A stretch of 64,000 bases of DNA from Phyllobacterium myrsinacearum (GTDB lineage Bacteria; Pseudomonadota; Alphaproteobacteria; Rhizobiales; Rhizobiaceae): contig NZ_PVBT01000001.1 in the NCBI RefSeq assembly GCF_002980555.1, positions 744,001 through 808,000 on the forward strand, read 5' to 3'. Shown piece by piece: positions 1 to 8,388 of the stretch. Position 1 is the stretch's first letter. Every line of letters starts with the position of its first letter. The position numbers were made by a program, and so were the translations under genes. The notes under the pieces are model-generated. The model saw nothing but the letters and a program-made list of their open reading frames with translations, was not told the DNA's origin and made no database searches.

Positions 1-699
1 GGCGATGACGCCGAGCGTGGCAAAATACATGGCATGGCGGTCACGCGGGATGACCTGCGTGGAGACCGGCTCCGGCTCCATGCCCAGCGACTTGGCCACA
101 TGTTCTTCGACATAGGGATCGATATTGGCGAAGGTGCCGACAGCGCCGGAAATGGCGCAGGTGGCGATCTCGGCGCGTGCGGCCACGAGGCGGGTGCGGC
201 AGCGCTCGAATTCGGCATAGGCCTGTGCCAGCTTGACGCCGAACGTCGTCGGCTCGGCATGGATGCCGTGGCTGCGGCCGATGGTGACCGTGTCCTTGTG
301 CTCGAAAGCGCGCTTCTTCAGGGCGGCGAGCAGCTTGTCGAGGTCGGCCAGCAGAATATCGCTGGCACGCATCAGCTGGACATTGAAGCACGTATCGAGC
401 ACGTCAGACGAGGTCATGCCCTGATGCACGAAGCGCGCGTCGGGGCCGACGATCTCAGCCAGATGCGTCAGGAAGGCGATGACATCGTGCTTGGTCTCGC
501 GCTCGATCTCGTCAATGCGGTCGATATCGAATGTCGCGGCCCCGCCCTTTTCCCAGATTGTCGCGGCGGCTTCCTTGGGAATGACGCCGAGTTCCGCCAG
601 CGCATCGCAGGCATAGGCCTCGATTTCGAACCAGATGCGGAATTTCGTTTCCGGGGACCAGATGGCGACCATTTCGGGCCGCGAATAACGCGGGATCAT
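1..699 (-). CDS. purB: Adenylosuccinate lyase, N-terminal part (cut by window edge)
   Basis: PurB cleaves SAICAR to AICAR and adenylosuccinate to AMP in cytosolic purine synthesis, releasing fumarate. The frame is open from an ATG at 699 to the left edge, giving 233 codons without a stop. The N-terminus MIPRYSRPEMVAIW and the segments MTSSDVLDT and GRSHGIHAEPTTFG are typical of the fumarase/aspartase superfamily; the first carries the TS-S-D residues and the second the catalytic-region histidine. The C-terminal part, with the signature loop SSxMPxKxN, lies outside the window. The gap of about 110 bases to the upstream DUF2259 gene suggests its own promoter. Family assignment is very secure. 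Confidence 0.96.
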   Translation of the reverse strand, partial: MIPRYSRPEMVAIWSPETKFRIWFEIEAYACDALAELGVIPKEAAATIWEKGGAATFDIDRIDEIERETKHDVIAFLTHLAEIVGPDARFVHQGMTSSDVLDTCFNVQLMRASDILLADLDKLLAALKKRAFEHKDTVTIGRSHGIHAEPTTFGVKLAQAYAEFERCRTRLVAARAEIATCAISGAVGTFANIDPYVEEHVAKSLGMEPEPVSTQVIPRDRHAMYFATLGVIA

Positions 700-811
700 T
701 GTGTGTTCCTATAGGCAATCGGTGGGCGGATGAGTGTGAAACCTGCTCTAACAGACGAAGGCGCCGTACTCAACGCGCCATTTTCGGCCCGGCAGGGCAA
801 ATGACCGGAAA

Positions 812-1549
812 TCAGCGTTGCGTGGTGACCGCCAGCCAGCGGTAATCGGGGCCTTCAAAGCCGATGGAACGGACAGCGATCAGAATGGCGAGGGCTGGTT
901 TGCCATCCGAAAGGTAAAAGGTCTGGACGGCGCCGATGCTGTAGCCTTGCGGGCAGTTGCGGCTCGATGGGATGGATTTGTCTTCGTGCAGCGTCCTGAC
1001 ATCGGCTGATGTACCCTGCTGGATCGTCAGGCGAAATCCTTTGTACATCTCCGGTTCCGGGCATTTGTCCGGACGCGGGACATCGATTTCCTCAAGTTGC
1101 ACCGTCAGCGGCTCGTCCATGGGAGGGAAAACCGGACGCGGATTGAATGTCACCTTGAACTTGTCGGCCGACAGCTCGGTGATCGGGCTGGCTGCAACCG
1201 TATCACCTGCATTGGCGCGCAGTTCCGTATCGGCAAGCCCGGTCAGCCCCTGTGCATCGCGGCCGGCCTTTTCACGCGCTTCGGCAAGCGAGGCCTTTTC
1301 ATCGTCAAGGCGCACCCGGACCGGCGTCTTGGGAAGAAAGGCGTCGGTTGCCGTGTCGATGTAATAGCGGTTGGCGTAGGGAAAGCCGGAACCATCCTGC
1401 ACGCCGTATTCCTCGAAGGCAAAAACCTTGCCGTCTTTGGAAAAGCCAAGAATGTCGAGCTTTGCAACATCTCCTGCCCGTGCCGCCACTGGCGAAAAAC
1501 CCAGGACCAGAACGGCGAGGGCGGCGCGAAGCAGGAGGGAAAGGCGCAT
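812..1549 (-). CDS. Secreted DUF2259-type protein
   Basis: The protein has 245 residues. It begins with a clear signal peptide ([18 protein letters not shown], likely cleavage after ARA near residue 25), so it should act in the periplasm. The mature part resembles the DUF2259 predicted secreted proteins of alphaproteobacteria, for example the region DILGFSKDGKVFAFEEYGVQ. No catalytic motif is visible and the function is unknown. The ATG at 1549 overlaps the rpe stop as TGATG, so translation is probably coupled to rpe. A GTG three bases upstream (1552) is the alternative start. The link to pentose metabolism is positional only. Confidence 0.8.
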   Translation of the reverse strand: MRLSLLLRAALAVLVLGFSPVAARAGDVAKLDILGFSKDGKVFAFEEYGVQDGSGFPYANRYYIDTATDAFLPKTPVRVRLDDEKASLAEAREKAGRDAQGLTGLADTELRANAGDTVAASPITELSADKFKVTFNPRPVFPPMDEPLTVQLEEIDVPRPDKCPEPEMYKGFRLTIQQGTSADVRTLHEDKSIPSSRNCPQGYSIGAVQTFYLSDGKPALAILIAVRSIGFEGPDYRWLAVTTQR

Positions 1550-2223
1550 CACGAGCCCTTGACGGTTGCGTTGCGGATCAATTCGATATTGGCGCGGTAG
1601 CTTGCTTCCGATCCACCCTTGAACACGGCAGAACCGGCAACCAGCGCATTGGCGCCCGCCTGCGCCGCCAGACCGGCGGTATCGGCGGTGATCCCGCCAT
1701 CCACTTCCAGATCGATCGGGCGGTCGCCGATCATCGCCTTGACCTTGCGGATCTTGTCCAGGGTCTCGGAAATGAATTTCTGGCCGCCAAAGCCGGGGTT
1801 GACGGTCATGACCAATATAAGGTCGACGTCATTCAGCATGTATTCGATGGCGGATTCCGGCGTGCCTGGGTTGATGGCGATCCCGGCCTTTTTGCCCAGC
1901 GCACGGATGGCCTGCAGCGAGCGATGGGCGTGCGGTCCGGCTTCGGCATGGATGGTGATGATGTCTGAGCCCGCCTTGGCAAAGGCTTCGAGATAGGGAT
2001 CGCACGGGGAAATCATCAGATGCGTGTCGAAAACCGCTGACGTCAGCGGCCGGATCGCCTTGACCACTTCGGGACCGAAGGTGATGTTCGGCACGAAATG
2101 GCCGTCCATGACGTCGATATGCACCCAGTCGGCCCCTGCCTTGAGCACGGTGGTGACTTCCGAACCGAGCTTCGAAAAGTCCGAAGCGAGAATGGACGGG
2201 GCGATGACAAGCGGGCGGCTCAT
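1549..2223 (-). CDS. rpe: Ribulose-phosphate 3-epimerase
   Basis: Rpe interconverts D-ribulose 5-phosphate and D-xylulose 5-phosphate in the pentose phosphate pathway (and Calvin cycle where present). The 224-residue protein has the usual TIM-barrel length. Its motifs are LASDFSKLG near the N-terminus, [17 protein letters not shown] (metal-binding His and catalytic Asp), [16 protein letters not shown] (phosphate-binding loop and flexible loop) and LEVDGGI with the second catalytic Asp. GGAGAA lies just upstream of the ATG at 2223. The stop overlaps the DUF2259 start, and the P1 peptidase lies 68 bases upstream on the same strand. Identification is secure. Confidence 0.97.
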   Translation of the reverse strand: MSRPLVIAPSILASDFSKLGSEVTTVLKAGADWVHIDVMDGHFVPNITFGPEVVKAIRPLTSAVFDTHLMISPCDPYLEAFAKAGSDIITIHAEAGPHAHRSLQAIRALGKKAGIAINPGTPESAIEYMLNDVDLILVMTVNPGFGGQKFISETLDKIRKVKAMIGDRPIDLEVDGGITADTAGLAAQAGANALVAGSAVFKGGSEASYRANIELIRNATVKGS

Positions 2224-2291
2224 GGCGTTCTCCGGTGGAAATGTTGTGCGCGCCCGTTACCATGCGCGCCCGGAAGGCACAATGAAAACCG

Positions 2292-3299
2292 TCAGGGCCG
2301 GGTGTTCCACACAGGAAACAGGTCGTTTGGAGCCGCTGTTGCCGCAAAAACACCGCGTGCGACGGCGCGTGCCATGGTGGAAGCTGCCGCCGCACACAAT
2401 TCGATGAATTCATCGATCTCAGGCGCGCGCCCGGCGGTGCCGGTGGCAAGGGCAAACACCAGATCGCCGTCGAATGGCGTATGCGAGGGCCAGATGGCGC
2501 GGGCAAAGCCATCATGCGCCGCAATGGCGAGACGCTTGGCTTGCGCCTTGGTCAATTGCAGATCGGTCGCGATGACACCGATGGTTGTGTTGGTGTCTGT
2601 TGCCGCTTCCTTGAATTTTGTCTTGATCTCCACCGCATCGGCGGGGAGCGGATGCGGCAGGCCAAGTCCGCCAAACTCATTGCCGATCTCGAAGGGGGCG
2701 GCCCAGAAGTGGCGGCTGCGCCCGACGGTCACCGATCCGAGCGCATTGACGGCCACCAGCGCGCCCATGGTTGCACCATTCGGCAGGATGGATGAGGCCG
2801 AGCCGAGCCCGCCTTTCAGGCCGGTGACCAGCGCGCCCGTACCTGCACCGGTGCTGCCGAGCGCAAAATCGCGCGATGCGGACTGCACGGCCTGATAGCC
2901 GAGCTCGCGATAGGGCGGGTAGAGGCCCCAGTCCTTGTCGCCGCCATTGATCAGGTCGAACAGAATGGCCGCCGGAACAATCGGAATGCGCTGGCCGCCA
3001 ACCTTGAAGCCGATGCGCTTTTCGCGCAGGGCCGCCTGTACGCCCGACGCGGCATCGAGGCCAAAGGCCGAGCCGCCTGAGAGAACCAGCGCATTGATGG
3101 TTTCAACCGTATTGTGCGGTTCAAGCAGATCGGTTTCCCGGGTGCCGGGCGCGCCGCCAAGAACCTGCACGGCGGCTGTCGCGGGTTCGTCGCAGAGGAT
3201 GACGGTGGTTCCCGATTTGATTGTTGCATCCGAGGCATTGCCGATGCTCAGTCCGGCGACGTCGGTGATGAGGTTGCGCGGCCCTGTCTTCAACGGCAT
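2292..3299 (-). CDS. P1-family peptidase (S58), NylC/DmpA-like
   Basis: This is a 335-residue member of the DmpA/NylC family, N-terminal-nucleophile hydrolases that act on small peptides, amides or 6-aminohexanoate oligomers. Glycine-rich family blocks are visible: NALVLSGGSAFGLDAASG, GAGTGALVTGLKGGLGSAS and AHDGFARAIWPSHTPFDGD. By analogy with NylC, self-cleavage is expected between Asn237 and Thr238 in DTNTTIGVIATD, exposing Thr as nucleophile; this is inferred, not shown. There is no signal peptide, so it is probably cytosolic. The ATG at 3299 overlaps the stop of the ABC binding-protein gene as TGATG, so the two are co-translated, suggesting hydrolysis of an imported compound. A TTG at 3302 is the alternative start. 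Confidence 0.9.
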   Translation of the reverse strand: MPLKTGPRNLITDVAGLSIGNASDATIKSGTTVILCDEPATAAVQVLGGAPGTRETDLLEPHNTVETINALVLSGGSAFGLDAASGVQAALREKRIGFKVGGQRIPIVPAAILFDLINGGDKDWGLYPPYRELGYQAVQSASRDFALGSTGAGTGALVTGLKGGLGSASSILPNGATMGALVAVNALGSVTVGRSRHFWAAPFEIGNEFGGLGLPHPLPADAVEIKTKFKEAATDTNTTIGVIATDLQLTKAQAKRLAIAAHDGFARAIWPSHTPFDGDLVFALATGTAGRAPEIDEFIELCAAAASTMARAVARGVFAATAAPNDLFPVWNTRP

Positions 3300-4381
3300 C
3301 AATTGGTCTCCTGCACGAACTGTTTTCCATCATAGCGCTGCAGGCGAAACGTATCTGCAATGCGCTCGCCGCGGGCGTCGAACTGCACGGGGCCGATGGC
3401 GGTTTCAAAGACGTTTTTCTTGAGAAGATCGGATAGCGAACCGGCCTGGGCCTGCGCGGTTGTCAGCAGCTGGATGGCGACTTCCGCTGCAGCGTAGGCG
3501 GGAATGGCATAACCTTCTGGCGCCTTGCCGGCGAGTTCCATGGCATTGCGGGCGTTGCGGGCGCTTTCGAGGGTCTCCGGATCGCGCGGTGCGATCATCA
3601 GCGTTCCCGTAGACAGGTCACCGCCGCTCGCCGTTGCCTTGAGCGATTCACCGCCGATGATCGTCAGGGGATAGGCAAGCGCCACGGCGCTGCGGCCGAT
3701 GGCAGCGACGTCATCCCGCTCACCGCCGACGAAGACCTGTGTCGCTCCGGCCCGCTTCAGGCGCCCGACCAGTGCATTCTGATTGTCGAGGCCGGGGCGG
3801 TAAGTATCGGCAAACACCGGCTTCAGGCCTTTTTCCTCGAGGCGTCCCCGCACCGTGGCGGCGATCTCGCGGCCGAAAATAGTGCCGTCATCGATGATGG
3901 CAAAGGGCAGGGTGCGCCAGAGGTTCACCAGTATGTCGCCGGTCTCGCGCGCGGCATTGCGTTCGGAGGAGGCAATGCGAAACACCGGATAGGGTGTATC
4001 TGCGCGCATTTCCGTCAGCGTCAGATCTCGAACGCCGGGTGTAATGACGGCAATGCCCTTCTGCCCGAGGATGGGCAGGGCAGCTTCGAGTGATTCCGAG
4101 CAGAGAAAACCGATGACAACAGTCGCATTGGCCAGCACCATTTCCCGGGCGGCGGCGGCCCCGCCTGCGGCATCGCATTTGTCGTCGGCCGTCACCACGC
4201 TGATGTCCTGCCCCTGCCTGTTGCCGGCAACCGCGGCATTGGCACCATCGACCATCTGATTGCCCAGCCGCGCGAACGAGCCGGAGAGCGGCGCGATAAC
4301 GCCAATCTTATCCTGTGCAAAGGCGACACTGCTGCTCAACAGGCACAGACCAAGCGTTGCGGCTCGTATCATCGGATTCAT
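3299..4381 (-). CDS. ABC transporter substrate-binding protein, branched-chain amino acid type
   Basis: This is a 360-residue periplasmic binding protein of the LivJ/LivK (type I fold, Peripla_BP_6) class. The signal peptide covers about residues 1-22 (ATLGLCLLSSSVAFAQ). The mature part starts DKIGVIAPLSGSFARLGNQM, the family opening that forms the first ligand-binding loop. No permease or ATPase genes are adjacent, so it either shares a transporter encoded elsewhere or senses a ligand. It is the first gene of a two-gene unit with the P1 peptidase (TGATG overlap), so an amide or short peptide ligand is possible. It is divergent from the flavin reductase. Confidence 0.88.
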   Translation of the reverse strand: MNPMIRAATLGLCLLSSSVAFAQDKIGVIAPLSGSFARLGNQMVDGANAAVAGNRQGQDISVVTADDKCDAAGGAAAAREMVLANATVVIGFLCSESLEAALPILGQKGIAVITPGVRDLTLTEMRADTPYPVFRIASSERNAARETGDILVNLWRTLPFAIIDDGTIFGREIAATVRGRLEEKGLKPVFADTYRPGLDNQNALVGRLKRAGATQVFVGGERDDVAAIGRSAVALAYPLTIIGGESLKATASGGDLSTGTLMIAPRDPETLESARNARNAMELAGKAPEGYAIPAYAAAEVAIQLLTTAQAQAGSLSDLLKKNVFETAIGPVQFDARGERIADTFRLQRYDGKQFVQETN

Positions 4382-4443
4382 TGCGATATTGCCGTACCTT
4401 CGAGATGGCGGATGACGAAACTTTCGATTTGGGTAACTGTTTC

Positions 4444-4471
4444 CTTCACTCTGTGCAATCCGGCTCTATAT
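4444..4471 (+). promoter_or_regulatory. Candidate housekeeping promoter for the flavin reductase/cox-like run
   Basis: CTTCAC at 4444-4449 and CTATAT at 4466-4471 are separated by 16 bases, close to the rhizobial sigma-70 form CTTGAC-N17-CTATAT. Transcription would begin near 4478, about 105 bases before the flavin reductase start. The spacing and -10 box are good, but the assignment is by eye. Confidence 0.45.
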
Positions 4472-4582
4472 AAAAGGGTAAGCATAGCGCGATAATATTG
4501 GCGCATTCCGCCGGAAAGAGTCCAAGCCGCAGAAAAAATATTCTACAGCTATAGTTCGGGCGCGCGTTGCGTTAGTGATGAT

Positions 4583-5110
4583 TTGGACAATGGAAATAAA
4601 ACTGTGCTCATCGCCAAGGATCAGAAAATAGAACCGCTCGCATTCCGCAATGCCATGAGTCATTTTGCGGAAGCGGTCCATGTCATTACCACCGATGGGC
4701 CAGCGGGCAGGCGCGGGGTCACCATTTCGGCCGCATGTTCCGTATCCGACAATCCGGCCACCATTCTGGTCTGTTTGAACCGGCAGCACGAATTCAATCA
4801 TCTTTTCATCGAAAATCAGGTTTTTGCGCTGAACGTGCTTTCGGCGGACCAGCGAGCGATTTCCGAGGCCTTTTCCGGCAAGGGGGATTTGCCGCAGGAA
4901 GACCGATTTGCCCTCGGGCAGTGGCAAACGCTGCAAACCGGCGCGCCGGTGCTGATGAATGCATTGGCCAGTTTCGATTGCCGCATCATTGCCACCCATG
5001 AGGTTGCCACACATTATGTCATCTATGGCAAGGTCACAGCGCTCAATACCGGGGAGCGCGGCCAGTCGCTTGTCTATCTCAACCGCTCCTATCATGGTGT
5101 AGGGGAATAG
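4583..5110 (+). CDS. Flavin reductase family protein (HpaC/RutF-like)
   Basis: The protein has 175 residues with the FMN-binding split-barrel pattern of NAD(P)H:flavin oxidoreductases. It opens FRNAMSHFAEAVHVITTDGP, followed by RRGVTISAACSVSDNPATILVCLNR, where the flavin phosphate is normally bound, and ends with HYVIYGKV and LVYLNRSYH. Such enzymes supply reduced FMN to monooxygenases or act as small flavoproteins. The start is unsure: TTG at 4583 gives the full length, a GTG follows at 4604, and no strong ribosome binding site is visible. It lies 18 bases before the MoxR gene, so it probably shares that transcript. The partner oxygenase cannot be named from here. Confidence 0.85.
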   Translation: MDNGNKTVLIAKDQKIEPLAFRNAMSHFAEAVHVITTDGPAGRRGVTISAACSVSDNPATILVCLNRQHEFNHLFIENQVFALNVLSADQRAISEAFSGKGDLPQEDRFALGQWQTLQTGAPVLMNALASFDCRIIATHEVATHYVIYGKVTALNTGERGQSLVYLNRSYHGVGE

Positions 5111-5128
5111 GTCCAAAACGGAGATTTC

Positions 5129-6055
5129 ATGGCCGACCAGACTGTTTCATCATTGCCGCAATCGATCGACGCGACGCTGGCACTGCTTGAAACCGGTGGC
5201 TATGTGGCGGACCGGGCGCTGGCCACCGTGCTGTTTCTCAGCCTGCGCATGAAGCGGCCGCTATTTCTCGAGGGTGAAGCCGGTGTTGGCAAGACCGAGA
5301 TTGCCAAGGTTCTTGCGTCGACACTGGATCGGCCGCTGATCCGCCTGCAATGCTATGAAGGCCTCGATATCTCCTCCGCCGTGTATGAATGGAATTACGC
5401 CGCGCAGATGATCGAGATCAGGCTGGATGAGGCGACAGGCATAGCCGACAAGACAGCCATCGAGCGTAATGTCTTTTCCGAAAAATTCCTGATCCGGCGG
5501 CCGGTTCTGCAGGCGCTTTCGGGCGAACCGGGCCGGGCGCCGGTGTTTCTGATCGATGAGCTGGACCGGACCGATGAAGCCTTCGAAGCGTTTCTGCTGG
5601 AAGTTCTGTCGGACTATCAGGTGACGGTGCCGGAACTCGGTACCATTGTTGCCGCCGAACCGCCGATTGTCATCATCACCACCAACCGCACGCGGGAAAT
5701 CCACGACGCTCTGAAGCGCCGCTGCCTCTATCACTGGGTGGATTATCCCTCGGCGGAACGGGAGCTGGAAATCGTCCGGCGCAAGGTGCCTGCGGCCAAT
5801 GAGCGGTTGTCGGCCGAAATTGTCCGCTACGTGCAGAAATTGCGCGACATGGACCTTTTCAAGCTGCCCGGCGTCGCCGAAACCATCGACTGGGCGGGTG
5901 CCCTGACCGAAATGGACAAGCTGGCGCTCGATCCGGAAACCATCTCCGACACAATCGGCGTGCTGCTCAAATATCAGGACGATATTGCGCGCATCGCAAC
6001 GGGCGAAGGACGGCGCATCCTCGACGAGGTCAAGGCAGAATTGAACGCGGCTTGA
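5129..6055 (+). CDS. MoxR/CoxD-like AAA+ ATPase
   Basis: This 308-residue AAA+ ATPase is of the MoxR type. Walker A is GEAGVGKTE near residues 48-56 and Walker B is PVFLIDELDR near 140; an arginine-containing sensor segment RTREIHDALKRRC follows. The segment ENGGYVADRALATVL-like N-terminus and length match CoxD, the chaperone that activates carbon monoxide dehydrogenase and related molybdenum hydroxylases. MoxR ATPases work with VWA proteins, and such a gene follows directly (one base between stop and ATG). GGAGA precedes the ATG. The name CoxD is not given as a symbol because no structural CO dehydrogenase genes are present in the window. Confidence 0.92.
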   Translation: MADQTVSSLPQSIDATLALLETGGYVADRALATVLFLSLRMKRPLFLEGEAGVGKTEIAKVLASTLDRPLIRLQCYEGLDISSAVYEWNYAAQMIEIRLDEATGIADKTAIERNVFSEKFLIRRPVLQALSGEPGRAPVFLIDELDRTDEAFEAFLLEVLSDYQVTVPELGTIVAAEPPIVIITTNRTREIHDALKRRCLYHWVDYPSAERELEIVRRKVPAANERLSAEIVRYVQKLRDMDLFKLPGVAETIDWAGALTEMDKLALDPETISDTIGVLLKYQDDIARIATGEGRRILDEVKAELNAA

Positions 6056-6056
6056 T

Positions 6057-7313
6057 ATGGAGACATTTGCCTCTTCCCCGCAGACCGCCCGGCAGGATAG
6101 CCGGCTGGCGGACAATATCGTCTATTTTGCCAGGACCCTGCGCAAGGCCGGTTTGCGGGTCGGCCCGGCGGCAGTCAAGGACGCCATCGAGGCCGTGCTT
6201 GCGGGCGGCATCGGTTCGCGCGATGATTTTTACTGGACGCTGCACAGCGTCCTTGTCACCCGGCGCGAGGATCACGCCACCTTTGACGAGGCATTCCGGC
6301 TGTACTGGCGGTCGCGCGAGCTGATCGAAAAAATGCTGGCAATGTTCTCGCCGGTTGCCGTGGCACGGGAACGGCCGAAGCCGAAGGCGGCGGAAGCCCG
6401 CGTTGCCGAAGCCCTGTTCAAGGGCACTGCCCGCAACGCGCCGCAAGAGCGGCCGCCGGATATCGATATCGATGCGCGTTTTACCTTTTCCGGCAGGGAA
6501 GTGCTGCGGTCGAAGGATTTCGCCCAGATGACCGCCGATGAACTGGCGCAGGCGCGGCGCGCCATGGATCAGCTCCGGCTGCCGGTCGATGAAGTGGCGA
6601 CGCGCCGGTTCCGGGCCGATCCGAAAGGCTCCCGCATTGATCCGAGGGCGATGATGCGGTCGAGCCTGAAAACCGGCGGCGATCTCATCCTGCCGAAATT
6701 CCGCTCGCGGCGGGAAATACACCCGCCCCTGGTGGTTCTTGCCGATATTTCCGGCTCGATGAGCCAGTATACCCGCATTTTCCTGCATTTCATGCATGCG
6801 ATGATGGCCAAGCGCCGCCGCGTGCATTGTTTTGTCTTCGGAACACGGCTGAGCAACATCACCCGCCCGCTGCGTTACCGAGACCCGGACGATGCGATTG
6901 CGCACTGCACCGGCGCCGTACAGGACTGGTCGGGCGGAACGCGCATCGGCGAGACGCTGCGTGTGTTCAACCGCCAGTGGTCGCGCCGGGTGCTCGGGCA
7001 GGGTGCGGTGGTGCTGCTGATTACCGATGGCCTTGAGCGCGAGGAAACCAGCGGGCTTGAAGCGGAGATGGAGCGGCTGGCAAAATCCTGCCGCCGCCTG
7101 ATCTGGCTGAACCCGCTGCTGCGCTTTGAAGGCTTCGAGCCGCGCGCCCGCGGCGTCAGGGCCATGCTGCCCTATGTCGATGATTTTCGCGCCGTGCACA
7201 ATCTCGATGCGCTGGAGGATTTGTGCCGGGCGTTGAGCCGCCCATCGGAACAGTGCGATGATCCCAAGCGCTGGTTGCAAAGTTCTTCCCAGCAACCCAG
7301 CTTATACGCATAA
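6057..7313 (+). CDS. VWA-domain protein, CoxE-like
   Basis: The 418-residue protein carries a von Willebrand factor A domain in its C-terminal half. The MIDAS metal site starts with DISGSMSQY near residue 230, followed by the expected Thr in SGGTRIGETL and Asp in LLITDGLERE. The N-terminal part (DNIVYFARTLRKAGLRVGPA) matches the CoxE/DUF58-like family. CoxE works with the CoxD ATPase to insert or rearrange the metal centre of molybdenum hydroxylases. It begins one base after the MoxR stop and is clearly co-transcribed. Which enzyme it matures cannot be seen here. Confidence 0.92.
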   Translation: METFASSPQTARQDSRLADNIVYFARTLRKAGLRVGPAAVKDAIEAVLAGGIGSRDDFYWTLHSVLVTRREDHATFDEAFRLYWRSRELIEKMLAMFSPVAVARERPKPKAAEARVAEALFKGTARNAPQERPPDIDIDARFTFSGREVLRSKDFAQMTADELAQARRAMDQLRLPVDEVATRRFRADPKGSRIDPRAMMRSSLKTGGDLILPKFRSRREIHPPLVVLADISGSMSQYTRIFLHFMHAMMAKRRRVHCFVFGTRLSNITRPLRYRDPDDAIAHCTGAVQDWSGGTRIGETLRVFNRQWSRRVLGQGAVVLLITDGLEREETSGLEAEMERLAKSCRRLIWLNPLLRFEGFEPRARGVRAMLPYVDDFRAVHNLDALEDLCRALSRPSEQCDDPKRWLQSSSQQPSLYA

Positions 7314-7326
7314 TGGTGCGGGAGGC

Positions 7327-7665
7327 ATGGCTATGACACAGCAAAGCACAAGTGAACACGATCCACTGCTCGTCGCCGAGCACTGGATGTCTGATGGCCG
7401 TGACGTTGCTATTGCCACGGTCATCGAAACCTGGGGATCGGCGCCGCGTCCGGTCGGCAGTCATCTCGTCATTGATGAGAAGGGCAATTTTGAAGGTTCG
7501 GTCTCCGGCGGCTGTGTCGAGGGGGCGGTGATTGCCGAGGCCATGGACGTGATCACGACTGGCGAACCCCGGCTGCTGGAGTTTGGCGTTGCCGACGAAA
7601 CGGCGTGGCAGGTCGGGCTGTCCTGCGGCGGCCGCATCAAAGTCTATGTTGAACGGCTTGGCTGA
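7327..7665 (+). CDS. XdhC/CoxI-family protein, short N-terminal-domain form
   Basis: The protein has 112 residues and corresponds to the N-terminal XdhC/CoxI domain alone. Typical blocks are ATVIETWGSAPRPVGSHLVI and GSVSGGCVEGAVI. XdhC proteins bind molybdenum cofactor and help insert it, after sulfuration, into xanthine-dehydrogenase-type enzymes. The start at 7327 follows GGGAGGC at a normal distance; an upstream in-frame extension into the VWA gene is unlikely. The next gene carries the Rossmann-type second domain, so the usual two-domain XdhC is split over two adjacent reading frames here. Cysteine residues in SGGCVEG and GLSCGGR may hold the cofactor sulfur. Confidence 0.9.
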   Translation: MAMTQQSTSEHDPLLVAEHWMSDGRDVAIATVIETWGSAPRPVGSHLVIDEKGNFEGSVSGGCVEGAVIAEAMDVITTGEPRLLEFGVADETAWQVGLSCGGRIKVYVERLG

Positions 7666-7674
7666 GATTGCATC

Positions 7675-8388
7675 ATGGATCCCTACTGCCTCAAAAAACT
7701 GAATATTGAACGCCTGGCTCGCAGGGCGGCGCTGCTGTTGACCGACCTTGGAGACGGCCGTGACCGGGTCATCAGGGAGGGCGATCCCGTCGCCGGGCAA
7801 CTCGGCGAGGTGATCGCGAAGGCATTCCTGTCCGGACAGTCCGGTGTCGCCGCGGTGGACGGCCGGTCGTTCTTTCTCAATGTTCACCTGCCGCCGCCGC
7901 GTCTCGTGGTCATCGGCGCCGTGCATATCAGCCAGGCACTGGCGCCGATGGCACGGCTTGCGGGCTATGACATGGAGATCATCGATCCACGCACGGCCTT
8001 CGCCACGCCGGACCGTTTTCCCGAGGTACGGCTTTTGGCTGAATGGCCGCAGGAAGCGCTGAAAACCCATCCGCTCGATGCCTATACGGCTGTCGCCGTG
8101 GTGACTCACGACCCGAAGATTGACGATTATGCGCTGGAACAGGCCGTGAAGGCCGGATGCTTCTATGTCGGTGCACTCGGCAGCCGCAAAACCCACGCCA
8201 AACGGGTGGAGCGGTTGCAGGCGCTCGGCCTTGATGAGCAAAGCATTGCCGGCATCCACGCGCCGATCGGCCTCGACATCGGTGCGGCAAGTCCGGCGGA
8301 AATTGCCGTCGCGGTGCTGGCGGAAGTCATCAAGGCCTTCCGGGCGCGCCGGCTGCGCACGGCCCAAACACTGGAAAAGACCGCATGA
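7675..8388 (+). CDS. XdhC-family protein with Rossmann C-terminal domain
   Basis: This 237-residue protein contains the C-terminal XdhC Rossmann domain: PPPRLVVIGAVHISQALAPM near residues 75-95 and GALGSRKTHAKRVERL near 165. It ends with DIGAASPAEIAVAVLAEVI, the usual XdhC tail. In the family the nucleotide-binding loop helps molybdenum cofactor sulfuration or insertion; the loop GAVHIS departs from the more common GAGHVA. It starts nine bases after the short XdhC gene and overlaps the next gene by ATGA. The two XdhC pieces are likely to work as a complex. Family is certain, substrate enzyme unknown. Confidence 0.9.
   Translation: MDPYCLKKLNIERLARRAALLLTDLGDGRDRVIREGDPVAGQLGEVIAKAFLSGQSGVAAVDGRSFFLNVHLPPPRLVVIGAVHISQALAPMARLAGYDMEIIDPRTAFATPDRFPEVRLLAEWPQEALKTHPLDAYTAVAVVTHDPKIDDYALEQAVKAGCFYVGALGSRKTHAKRVERLQALGLDEQSIAGIHAPIGLDIGAASPAEIAVAVLAEVIKAFRARRLRTAQTLEKTA

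Noticed and set aside
34-714. 226-residue open frame antisense to purB
   Set aside because: The minus strand has conserved PurB motifs throughout, so this is a shadow frame.
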